Assembly (NCBI GenBank): GCA_000434915.1
Contig: FR882086.1
Coordinates: 162,632-200,693 of the forward strand
Direction of reading: 5' to 3'
DNA from: Ruminococcus sp. CAG:563
Lineage (GTDB): Bacteria > Bacillota > Clostridia > Oscillospirales > Acutalibacteraceae
DNA: 38,062 nucleotides
Both the position numbers and the translations under genes were made by a program. The notes beneath the pieces are model-generated. The model was not told where the DNA came from. It made no database searches and saw only the letters and a list, made by a program, of their open reading frames with translations. Shown here in pieces: positions 17,118-23,840 of this stretch (within the stretch, counting starts at the first letter, position 1; each line of letters begins with the position of its first letter).

Positions 17118-17146
17118 TTGCAAAGTGCCGATAGAGCTATTATAAT
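17118..17146 (+). promoter_or_regulatory. Strong sigma-A promoter of the abundant secreted protein
   Basis: TTGCAA (17118-17123), 17 bases, perfect TATAAT (17141-17146). The expected start is near 17153, giving a 5' leader of about 125 nt. The 170 bases between this and the ileS promoter are AT-rich, with nothing else recognisable. Confidence 0.75.
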
Positions 17147-17152
17147 TCATAG

Positions 17153-17278
17153 TGAGGGGAGTATTTACCAGGGTTGTTGTCTTCGGGCAGCTCAACTTCT
17201 TAAGCGGTACTAACGTTATACCACTTTGAAGCCGTGGAAAAGATGCTCAAACCTCAAAAATTTAAAGGAGGAATTGAC
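17153..17278 (+). promoter_or_regulatory. Structured 5' leader, unassigned
   Basis: Visible pairings: TGAGG at the 5' end with CCTCA near 17252-17256, closing the leader; a hairpin GTTG-TGTC-TTCG-GGCA-CAAC around a TTCG loop; and AAGCGGTA with TACCACTT. The 5' GGGGAGTA and the late CAAACCTCA recall the conserved ends of yybP-ykoY (manganese) riboswitches, but the inner motifs do not match well enough for me to assign it. There is no T-tract before the start codon; the AAAGGAGG site lies outside the closing helix. Confidence 0.45.
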
Positions 17279-19063
17279 ATGACCAAGATCATTTCAATCA
17301 TCGTTTCCATTGTAATGCTTGTCATGACCAGCATTTTCCCGGGCTTTGTATGGCCGGGCACAAAGACGGTTGAGACAGGCGCATTCTTGGAGCAGGTTGA
17401 TGAAGCGTTCGGTTATCAGGCGGTTGAGTCCACAGAAGAAATTCGTGGAGTTAAGCCGGACAACGAGTATTATGCAGCTGTTGCAGCAGCAGATAATAAT
17501 GACGTTCTCGTTGATTATGATAAGATCGACGTTACAAAGGCCGTTACTCCGGAGTTCGTAGCAACAGTTCTTGTTAATGCATCGGGTGTTAAGGTTGACG
17601 AGACCACCGTTGTAATCGAGAATGCTACATCCATCAAAAACATTGCTAAGGTTTCCGCAGCTGTTGACGCTGGCATCATTAAGCTTGATGCTAAGAACAA
17701 GCTCGGTCTCGGCGCAATGGCAGCTGACGACGTAACTGCAGCCATCGCAAAGGCTGTTGAGCTTCGTGGTTCAGTTGACGAAAACACTCAGAAGCTCGTT
17801 CTCAAGGACGGCGTTAAGACGGTTTCCGATTACGCTGTTGAGGGTGACAGCATCGTTGTTCCCGCAAGCTCAGACCTTGCAGTAGGCGACGTTTATGTTG
17901 TTGAGCAGTCTGACGCTATCTTCACAGGTGCAGCTTACAAGGTTGAGGCTATCGACGTTGTAGACGGCGAGAAGGTAGTTAAGAATTCTGATGTTGCTAT
18001 CGAGGACGTTATCGAGAAGATCGACTACGAAGGCTCATCTGATGTTGATTTCGCAACATCAATGATCGCTGACGGTAACGGCGAGATTCTTTCAGACGGT
18101 TACCTTGATACAAATGCCATCTCTAAGGATGACATCATGAAGACTCTCAAGAAGCTTGCTAACGTTAGCTTCTCTGTAAAGGGCTTCAAGGTTAAGGCTA
18201 AGATCACAGATACAGGCCTCAACTTCTCAGTTTCTAAGGGCGTATGCGACGGCGTTACACTTTCTAAGGCTTATGAGCTTACAAACCTCACGGTTGACGC
18301 TAAGGCTGACATGAACGTTGCAAAGCTCAACTTCAACGAAGTATATCTTAAGTTCAACTATGACCTTAAGGATACAACAGCTATCTCAGGTTCCTACGCT
18401 AAGACCTTCGGCGACGAAGTTACATCTGTTGGCGAGAAGCTCTCAGGCGACAGCTTCTGGGCTAAGGCTGTTAACAAGTATGCTCTCTCAAAGCTTGATT
18501 CTACATCAATCAAGCTCTTCACATTCACACTTCCTCTCGGTTCAACTCCGCTTACCGTTACATTCGATGTTCTTCTTAACATTGATGTAAACGGCAGAAT
18601 GGAAATCGTTGTAACTTCTCAGGAAATGCATGGTATTGAGATCATCAACAATAAGGTAAGCACAGTTAACGATTCAACAGTTGTTGATCGTCAGGTTAAC
18701 ATCTATGGCCAGTTCGAGCTTCGCCTTGGTCTTGATGTATCACTCGGTCTCTATGGCTACGCTCTTGTAGACGTATGCGTTGAGGGCGGCGTTGGTGCTT
18801 ATGTTCAGGCACAGGCTAAGTATGTTGATGCAAACGGCAACGTAGTTGTTAAGTCATCTCTTACAATTCCTGTTGACTACCTCAAGGAGCTTGCAGCAGG
18901 TTCAAACACAGACGGTAAGATCGACATCAGCGGTCATGCAGATATCTACGGTATCCTCAGCGTCTCTGTTGGTAACCACAGTGCTATCGGCAAGGTAGGT
19001 CTCAAGAAGACATGGAACATCTTCAATCAGAGCAACGGAACATTTGCTTCTTTTGATTTCTGA
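17279..19063 (+). CDS. Abundant secreted or cell-surface protein of unknown family
   Basis: I do not recognise this 594-residue protein. The N-terminus MTKIISIIVSIVMLVMTSIF is a hydrophobic export signal. Residues about 80-165 show the spacing of a degenerate S-layer-homology-like module (AVTPEFVATVLVNASG, AVDAGIIKL, DDVTAAIAKAVELRG), a weak resemblance only. The rest is predicted beta-rich with alternating hydrophobics, especially the last 130 residues (GLDVSLGLYGYALVDVCVEG), ending in FASFDF. Charged residues are mostly Asp, Glu and Lys, and cysteine is rare. Codon use is much more biased than in neighbours (AAG over AAA, CTC/CTT for Leu, GTT for Val), as in very highly expressed genes. ATG 17279 follows AAAGGAGG by seven bases; the upstream ATG lacks a site. 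Single-gene transcript between its own promoter and terminator. An S-layer or sheath role is a guess. Confidence 0.85.
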   Translation: MTKIISIIVSIVMLVMTSIFPGFVWPGTKTVETGAFLEQVDEAFGYQAVESTEEIRGVKPDNEYYAAVAAADNNDVLVDYDKIDVTKAVTPEFVATVLVNASGVKVDETTVVIENATSIKNIAKVSAAVDAGIIKLDAKNKLGLGAMAADDVTAAIAKAVELRGSVDENTQKLVLKDGVKTVSDYAVEGDSIVVPASSDLAVGDVYVVEQSDAIFTGAAYKVEAIDVVDGEKVVKNSDVAIEDVIEKIDYEGSSDVDFATSMIADGNGEILSDGYLDTNAISKDDIMKTLKKLANVSFSVKGFKVKAKITDTGLNFSVSKGVCDGVTLSKAYELTNLTVDAKADMNVAKLNFNEVYLKFNYDLKDTTAISGSYAKTFGDEVTSVGEKLSGDSFWAKAVNKYALSKLDSTSIKLFTFTLPLGSTPLTVTFDVLLNIDVNGRMEIVVTSQEMHGIEIINNKVSTVNDSTVVDRQVNIYGQFELRLGLDVSLGLYGYALVDVCVEGGVGAYVQAQAKYVDANGNVVVKSSLTIPVDYLKELAAGSNTDGKIDISGHADIYGILSVSVGNHSAIGKVGLKKTWNIFNQSNGTFASFDF

Positions 19064-19083
19064 TTTTGATTTCCGATTATCGG

Positions 19084-19115
19084 CTCCCGGGAGAAATCCC
19101 GGGAGTTTTTCTGTT
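19084..19115 (+). terminator. Intrinsic terminator of the secreted-protein gene
   Basis: CTCCCGGG (19084-19091) pairs with CCCGGGAG (19098-19105) around a six-base loop, followed by TTTTTCTGTTTTT. Confidence 0.92.
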
Positions 19116-19124
19116 TTTCAGAGT

Positions 19125-19160
19125 TGGGAGCGTCTTCAACCGAGGTTGAAAACGCTCCCA
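19125..19160. repeat. Second strong hairpin downstream of the terminator
   Basis: TGGGAGCGT (19125-19133) pairs with ACGCTCCCA (19152-19160); inside, TTCAACC pairs with GGTTGAA around a three-base GAG loop. On the plus strand only TTTGTTG follows, so it is either a weak second terminator or the end signal of the convergent spore protein gene. Confidence 0.6.
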
Positions 19161-19198
19161 TTTGTTGATTATTTGTGTGGTTGTGAATTCATGAAAGG

Positions 19199-19393
19199 TT
19201 ATTTCATGTTCTTTTCATAGGATTCGATCATCTTTTTAACCATCTGACCGCCGACAGAACCTGCCTGCTTAGATGTGAGATCACCGTTGTAACCGTTAGA
19301 AAGGTTTACACCTACCTCAGATGCAGCCTCCATCTTGAAACGATCGAGAGCCTCTCTTGCCTGAGGAACAACATTCTTCTTGCTGCTTGACAT
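19199..19393 (-). CDS. Alpha/beta-type small acid-soluble spore protein
   Basis: A 64-residue DNA-binding protein that coats and protects spore DNA. The family core is clear: ALDRFKMEAASEVGV, containing the GPR-protease-type cleavage region, then GYNGDLTSKQAGSVGGQMVKKMIESYE. ATG 19393 is chosen because AGGGGTG lies eight bases upstream; the earlier ATG at 19399 sits almost on that site. Expression would be expected in the forespore under sigma-G, but I could not identify a sigma-G promoter with confidence. The gene is monocistronic and diverges from cysK. Its presence is good evidence that the organism belongs to a spore-forming lineage. Confidence 0.94.
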   Translation of the reverse strand: MSSSKKNVVPQAREALDRFKMEAASEVGVNLSNGYNGDLTSKQAGSVGGQMVKKMIESYEKNMK

Positions 19394-19488
19394 TTGCATT
19401 TCACCCCTTCGCAATTCATTTGCGTTTGCAATTATATCTTTTGCGTTATTCTCAAAAATACAACTGAAAAATTTTGTAAATAAACAAG

Positions 19489-19517
19489 TTGCGATATTTT
19501 GCATATTGTGATAAAAT
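19489..19517 (+). promoter_or_regulatory. Promoter of cysK-cdd
   Basis: TTGCGA (19489-19494), 17 bases, TAAAAT (19512-19517). The start near 19524 leaves a leader of about 70 bases before the TTG start of cysK. Confidence 0.55.
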
Positions 19518-19592
19518 AGTCCCTTGTGGGCTTATGGTTAATATTATGTTATTGTAAGCTGTTCAGCATATTTTAACATCGGAGGAATTACT

Positions 19593-20519
19593 TTGGTTTA
19601 TTCAAATGTTCTTGAAGCGATCGGACACACGCCTATGATTCGTCTTTCAAAAATTGTACCCAAGGGCAGTGCAGATGTTCTTGTTAAGTATGAGGGCGTA
19701 AATATCGGCGGTTCGATTAAAACACGAACTGCATATAATATGATCTGCGACGCAGAGGAAAAGGGAATAATAAATTCAAATACGATAATTGTTGAACCGA
19801 CAAGCGGAAATCAGGGTATAGGTCTTGCACTTATCGGAGCTGTCAGAGGTTACCATGTACGTATAATCATGCCTGATTCGGTCAGCGAGGAGCGTCGTAA
19901 GCTTGTCAAGGCCTACGGAGCAGAGCTGGTTCTTGTCCATGATGACGGCGATATCGGCAAGTGCATCAACGAGTGCCTGCAAACCGCACTTCGCATGGCT
20001 GAGGAAGATAAAAACGTTTGGATCCCTCAGCAGTTTGAAAATCCGGCAAATCCGATGGTTCATAAAAGCCATACTGCGCAGGAAATAATTGAGCAGGTCG
20101 GCAAGCCGATTGACGGTTTTTGCTCGGGCGTCGGTACAGGCGGAACTCTCAGCGGAATAGGCGAAACGCTCAAGGCAAAATATCCGGAAATTCACATTTG
20201 GGCGGTTGAGCCGGAAAATGCAGCTATTCTTTCCGGCGGAAGCATCGGAACTCATCTTCAAATGGGTATCGGCGACGGACTTATTCCGAAAAATCTGAAT
20301 ACACATATTTATGAGCATATTGATATCGTAACGGACGATGAAGCGATTGAAACCTCCCGACGTTTGATTCGTGAAGAGGGAATCCTCTGCGGAATTTCAA
20401 GCGGAACAAATGTTACTGCGGCTCTTCGTCTTGCCAAAGAGCTTGGCGAGGGCAAAACGGTTGTGACTGTCCTCCCGGATACCGGCGAAAGATATTTCAG
20501 CACGGTTTTGTTTGACTGA
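19593..20519 (+). CDS. cysK: PLP-dependent cysteine synthase family protein
   Basis: A fold-type II PLP enzyme, expected to make cysteine from O-acetylserine and sulfide. The 308-residue protein has NVLEAIGHTPMIRLS at the start, the PLP lysine in GGSIKTRTAYN (K43), the substrate loop TSGNQGIGLA, the phosphate-binding GVGTGGTLSGIG and late GISSGTN. Two motif variants stand out: SIKTR where SVKDR or SVKCR is usual, and SGNQG where most members have SGNTG. These could shift substrate preference toward cysteine desulfhydration or related beta-replacement chemistry. It starts with TTG, seven bases after GGAGG; there is no closer ATG with a site. It is followed 21 bases later by cdd. Confidence 0.9.
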   Translation: MVYSNVLEAIGHTPMIRLSKIVPKGSADVLVKYEGVNIGGSIKTRTAYNMICDAEEKGIINSNTIIVEPTSGNQGIGLALIGAVRGYHVRIIMPDSVSEERRKLVKAYGAELVLVHDDGDIGKCINECLQTALRMAEEDKNVWIPQQFENPANPMVHKSHTAQEIIEQVGKPIDGFCSGVGTGGTLSGIGETLKAKYPEIHIWAVEPENAAILSGGSIGTHLQMGIGDGLIPKNLNTHIYEHIDIVTDDEAIETSRRLIREEGILCGISSGTNVTAALRLAKELGEGKTVVTVLPDTGERYFSTVLFD

Positions 20520-20540
20520 TTTTTTCAATGAGGTGTTGCT

Positions 20541-20948
20541 ATGAACGAAAAAGAGCTTTGCAAAGAAGCAATTGACGCAATGAAAAACGCATATGCTCCC
20601 TATTCGGGATATAAGGTCGGTGCGGCACTGCTGACCGAGAAAGGAAAGCTTTTTGCAGGCTGTAATATTGAAAATGCCGCATACACTCCGACCGTATGTG
20701 CCGAGAGAGTGGCTTTGTTTAATGCAATTTCATCTGGAGAAAGAAATTTCACAGCCATTGCTGTTGCCGGCGGGAAGGACGGAGTTATAAGCGGTGCATT
20801 CCCTCCGTGCGGTGTTTGCCGTCAGGTTATGGCAGAGTTTTGTGCCCCTGATTTTACAGTGCTTGTTGTCACGGGAGAGGATTCATATAAAAAGTATACC
20901 CTAAATGAATTGTTTCCCCAAGCGTTCACACCGAAAAATATTGAATAA
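20541..20948 (+). CDS. cdd: Cytidine deaminase
   Basis: Converts cytidine and deoxycytidine to uridine and deoxyuridine in pyrimidine salvage. The 135-residue length fits the small tetrameric type. Visible motifs: AYAPYSGYKVGAALL, GCNIENAAY, the catalytic CAERVALF (zinc Cys and proton-shuttling Glu) and PPCGVCRQVM (two more zinc cysteines). GAGGTG precedes the ATG. Probably co-transcribed with cysK, a pairing I would not read functionally. Confidence 0.97.
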   Translation: MNEKELCKEAIDAMKNAYAPYSGYKVGAALLTEKGKLFAGCNIENAAYTPTVCAERVALFNAISSGERNFTAIAVAGGKDGVISGAFPPCGVCRQVMAEFCAPDFTVLVVTGEDSYKKYTLNELFPQAFTPKNIE

Positions 20949-20958
20949 TAAAATTACG

Positions 20959-20998
20959 GTCTGCCCTCTTTTATCAGAATTAAAGGGGCAGACTTTTT
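20959..20998 (+). terminator. Intrinsic terminator after cdd
   Basis: GTCTGCCC (20959-20966) pairs with GGGCAGAC (20986-20993), followed by TTTTT. Confidence 0.88.
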
Positions 20999-21054
20999 GA
21001 TTATATTAAACAAAAATAATCATTCTCTTTTTTAGTCAAATCTTTAACAAACTC

Positions 21055-21083
21055 TTGAAATGCAATAAGTTTTAATATATAAT
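21055..21083 (+). promoter_or_regulatory. Promoter of the aconitase X genes
   Basis: TTGAAA (21055-21060), 17-base spacer, perfect TATAAT (21078-21083). Start expected near 21090. Confidence 0.75.
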
Positions 21084-21089
21084 TATATT

Positions 21090-21191
21090 AAGAATGTACG
21101 ACCTTTGCCAACGCAAGCGGCGGAGGGTTGGTTCGGAAACAATAAGTCCGCCGTGTTGGGGACTTATGAGGATAAAAGGAGGATAAACCTT
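21090..21191 (+). promoter_or_regulatory. Structured leader ahead of aconitase X with competing helices
   Basis: In this leader of about 100 nt, GGCGGA (near 21120-21125) can pair with TCCGCC (21148-21153), and CCAAC with GTTGG nearby. Overlapping the first pairing, ATAAGTCC (21143-21150) is perfectly complementary to GGACTTAT (21161-21168). The two helices share TCC and cannot form together, as in riboswitches and attenuators. There is no U-run, so control, if any, would be translational or by RNA stability. I do not recognise a known class. Confidence 0.4.
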
Positions 21192-22502
21192 ATGAATGAA
21201 AACTTCAGCTACAAAATGAAGCTGACAGACGAGGAAAAAGAAATTCTTCACGGCTCAAAAGGCGAAGTAATGGCAAAGGTTATGAAAACCCTTGTGCTTT
21301 ACGGCGACGCTTTCGGAGCAGAAAGATTCGTCCCCGTAAACGGCAAAGGACATCTCGTTACAAGCTTCGGTATTTCGGTTCTCAAGCCCGTGTTCTCCAT
21401 CATGGATGAACTTATCAAGGGCGGCCTCAAGGTTGACGAGGGCTTTACCGTTGACCCGAGACCTATCGACTACGCAAACGTAAAGTGTAACCCGCTTCAG
21501 AAATTGATTTTCAACAAGATTCTCTACGGTATGCAGGATTCCTACGAGGTTCAGCTCAACAAGCTCGGACTCAAGAGTGACAAGTCATTCACATGTGCCT
21601 GCTATTTTGATGAGGTCGGCAATACACCGAAGAAGGGCGACATCCTTTCGTGGGCAGAAAGCTCGGCAGTTGTATTTGCTAACTCGGTTCTCGGTGCAAG
21701 ATGTAACCGTAACTCAGGTATCATTGAGCTGTTCGGTTCAATTCTCGGCAAGGTTCCCGAGTTCGATCTTCTTACAGATGAAGGAAGAAAGGCAAAGTGG
21801 ATCATCGAGGTTAAGACCACAAAGATTCCCGAAGCTCAGGTTCTCGGTTCTGCAATCGGCATGAAGGTTATGGAGGATGTTCCGTACGTTAAGGGCCTTG
21901 ACAAGTGGATCGGCACAGAACTTACAGATGATGCTAAGGCATATCTTAAGGATTTCGGCGCAGCAACCGCTTCAAACGGTGCAGTTGGTCTTTATCATAT
22001 TGAAAACCTTACTCCCGAAGCTGTTGAGCAGGGCGAAAGCCTTATCGCCGAGGGTGCTCAAACTTATGTTATTGACGACGCTGAACTTGAGAGAGTTTAC
22101 AAAAACTATCCTGTTATGTGGAAAGATAAGGGCGCCGCTCCGAAGCTTTGCTTCATCGGTTGTCCCCACCTCTCATATGCTCAGCTTGGCGAGTGGACAG
22201 AAAGATTTGAGAAGGAGCTTAAGAAGCAGGGCAAGACGAAGGTTGGCCTTCGCACAGTTATGACAACAGCTCCCGAGGTTCTCGACAGATTTAAGAAGGA
22301 AAACAGTGCCGCATATAATAAGCTTATCGGCTTCGGCATCAACATTTCCTGCATCTGCCCTCTTATGTACATGAACAATCCGCTTTGCGGCGGCGACACG
22401 AGTAATGTTATCACATGCTCAAATAAGCTTCGTACATATACGACCGCACGTTATTTCACAACTGACGATATCACCAAGATCGCTGTCAAGGGAGGTTTTT
22501 GA
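21192..22502 (+). CDS. Aconitase X, large (catalytic) subunit
   Basis: A 436-residue member of the AcnX family (formerly DUF521). Characterised members dehydrate cis-3-hydroxy-L-proline in bacteria or mevalonate-5-phosphate in archaea. Family features: LTDEEKEILHGSKGEVMAK at the start, VNGKGHLVTSFG, the middle FANSVLGARCNRNSG, FIGCPHLSYAQL and the cysteine-rich SCICPLMYMNNPLCGG, whose cysteines are candidates for iron-sulfur ligands. ATG 21192 has AAAGGAGG upstream; the longer frame would translate the structured leader. The small subunit follows after 2 bases, so this is the split (type II) form. The substrate cannot be decided: no proline-racemase-like or mevalonate gene is adjacent. Codon use is biased, implying good expression. 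Confidence 0.92.
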   Translation: MNENFSYKMKLTDEEKEILHGSKGEVMAKVMKTLVLYGDAFGAERFVPVNGKGHLVTSFGISVLKPVFSIMDELIKGGLKVDEGFTVDPRPIDYANVKCNPLQKLIFNKILYGMQDSYEVQLNKLGLKSDKSFTCACYFDEVGNTPKKGDILSWAESSAVVFANSVLGARCNRNSGIIELFGSILGKVPEFDLLTDEGRKAKWIIEVKTTKIPEAQVLGSAIGMKVMEDVPYVKGLDKWIGTELTDDAKAYLKDFGAATASNGAVGLYHIENLTPEAVEQGESLIAEGAQTYVIDDAELERVYKNYPVMWKDKGAAPKLCFIGCPHLSYAQLGEWTERFEKELKKQGKTKVGLRTVMTTAPEVLDRFKKENSAAYNKLIGFGINISCICPLMYMNNPLCGGDTSNVITCSNKLRTYTTARYFTTDDITKIAVKGGF

Positions 22503-22504
22503 TT

Positions 22505-22969
22505 ATGAGCAAGACATTCAAAGGACGTCCTGTTGTAGCAGGCACAATCAATAAGGGCGAGGCTGTTGTTTCTCATAACGGTGTAAACACACTTGCAACA
22601 TTCCAGAAAACAGCCCTCATGCATGATATTCCGATTATCGGTAAGGATGAGGTTATCGGTTCTGACCAGAACAACCCCGATGTATTCGGCAAGAATCTCA
22701 CAGGTAAGGTTCTCTGCTTGCCTCAGACAATCGGTTCGACAACCGGCGGTATGGTTCTCTACACTGTATGCGCACTTAACATGGCTCCGGCGGCTATGCT
22801 TTTCTCGCTGCCGATTGACTCTCTTGCAGCTGCAGGCGTTATCCTTTCGGACGTTTGGACGGATAACACGATCGTTGCCGTTGACTCTCTCGGCGATGAG
22901 TTCCTCAACGCTGTAAAGGACGGTGACAAGATCACCGTTAAAGAGGACGGAACGGTTATTGTTGAGTAA
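22505..22969 (+). CDS. Aconitase X, small (swivel) subunit
   Basis: The swivel-domain partner (formerly DUF126), 154 residues, forming a heterodimer with the preceding protein. It opens with FKGRPVVAGTINKGEAVVS and contains DIPIIGKDEVIGSDQN, GKVLCLPQTIGSTTGGMVLY (the conserved SxxxG loop), and NMAPAAMLFSLPIDSLAAAG. ATG 22505 is chosen because GGGAGG ends nine bases upstream and the ATG lies 2 bases after the large-subunit stop; a TTG at 22499 is unlikely. Confidence 0.93.
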   Translation: MSKTFKGRPVVAGTINKGEAVVSHNGVNTLATFQKTALMHDIPIIGKDEVIGSDQNNPDVFGKNLTGKVLCLPQTIGSTTGGMVLYTVCALNMAPAAMLFSLPIDSLAAAGVILSDVWTDNTIVAVDSLGDEFLNAVKDGDKITVKEDGTVIVE

Positions 22970-22981
22970 TTTTTAAAATTT

Positions 22982-23030
22982 AGAGCTGTTGCAGAAAAAC
23001 GGCAAGTTTCTCTGCCGCAGCTCTTTTTTT
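22982..23030 (+). terminator. Intrinsic terminator after aconitase X
   Basis: AGAGCTG (22982-22988) pairs with CAGCTCT (23018-23024), extended internally by CAGA with TCTG, followed by TTTTTTT. It ends only four bases before the ribosome site of the next gene, so that gene may depend on read-through. Confidence 0.85.
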
Positions 23031-23041
23031 CGGAGGAAATT

Positions 23042-23695
23042 ATGGCGAACATCAGAATAGACAATGCTTCCGATGATGTGCTGAAAATCGAGCTGGACGG
23101 CGAGGAATATTTCATACCCGAGGATGAAAGTATAACCGTTTCATCTGTCGAAAAGGGAATGCACAAACTTATTGTTTGCCGCACAAAACGAACAGAAATA
23201 GGCACAGATGTACACAGCGATGAGGAAAATCCGACTCAAAAGTTTTCAAGAGATGAAAAAAGTCAGTATGTGCGGCTCAAGGGCAGCTATGAGATTGATG
23301 TTATCGCTTCAAAATCTGTTTGGAAGGTGAAGCAAAAGCCGCTGCTTGTGGAAAAAACGGGGGTGGACGCACTTTTTTCGGGCTGTGAGCTCGAAATTAC
23401 CGGCGGAAGCATTGTGAACTCACGGCAAGCCTTTGCGGATAAGAAAATCAGGCAAGATTTTTTGAGAAAACAGCTTATGGGAGCGGTTTTTCCGATTGGA
23501 TTCGGAATATTGATTTTTACCGTTTTGGTGTTCGTTGCTCTTATGGCGAACATTTCGGGAAATCCGATTATGCTTGGCGGCAGAAGTTTTACATACCCGT
23601 GGACATTCGGGCTTATGGCGATTGACCTTGGCTTTATCGGATATTTCACAGTTATGCTGATTAATATTTTTTCAACTGATAAAAGATACAGATAA
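23042..23695 (+). CDS. Two-helix membrane protein of unknown function
   Basis: I do not recognise this 217-residue protein. The first 130 residues are soluble and beta-rich, with a pattern (VLKIELDGEEYFIPEDESITV, VEKGMHKLIVCRTKR split by a turn) like PEGA or carrier-type sandwich domains. A linker follows, then two hydrophobic helices (MGAVFPIGFGILIFTVLVFV and a second near 190-210). There is no signal peptide, so the N-terminal domain probably faces the cytoplasm. GGAGG lies seven bases before the ATG. It sits between a terminator just upstream and one that overlaps its stop codon, and no promoter of its own is evident. Confidence 0.8.
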   Translation: MANIRIDNASDDVLKIELDGEEYFIPEDESITVSSVEKGMHKLIVCRTKRTEIGTDVHSDEENPTQKFSRDEKSQYVRLKGSYEIDVIASKSVWKVKQKPLLVEKTGVDALFSGCELEITGGSIVNSRQAFADKKIRQDFLRKQLMGAVFPIGFGILIFTVLVFVALMANISGNPIMLGGRSFTYPWTFGLMAIDLGFIGYFTVMLINIFSTDKRYR

Positions 23696-23730
23696 ACCCG
23701 ACAGCTTTTAAACTGCCGGGTTTATATTTT
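23694..23730 (+). terminator. Intrinsic terminator
   Basis: AAACCCGACAG pairs with CTGCCGGGTTT (one mismatch) around an eight-base loop, followed by a T-rich run. It begins at the preceding stop codon. Confidence 0.8.
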
Positions 23731-23781
23731 CGTTAAGTTTTTATCCGATTCACCAAAATTTGATTTTTACGCAAAATAAAG

Positions 23782-23810
23782 TGTACAATCCTGTCGTGAT
23801 ATGTTATAAT
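23782..23810 (+). promoter_or_regulatory. Promoter of the muramidase gene run
   Basis: TGTACA (23782-23787), 17 bases, perfect TATAAT (23805-23810). The start near 23817 gives a leader of only about 24 bases before the GTG start. Confidence 0.6.
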
Positions 23811-23840
23811 ATATCAAAATGTGAAAAGGAGAGCTTGAAA

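Noticed and set aside
17153..17278. Firm assignment of the surface-gene leader as a yybP-ykoY manganese riboswitch
   Set aside because: Only the two ends resemble the consensus; the inner conserved loop is not convincing and the gene is not metal-related.
20541..20948. cysK-cdd as a functional pair
   Set aside because: They are co-directional and close, but I know of no shared pathway; co-transcription alone does not support a joint role.
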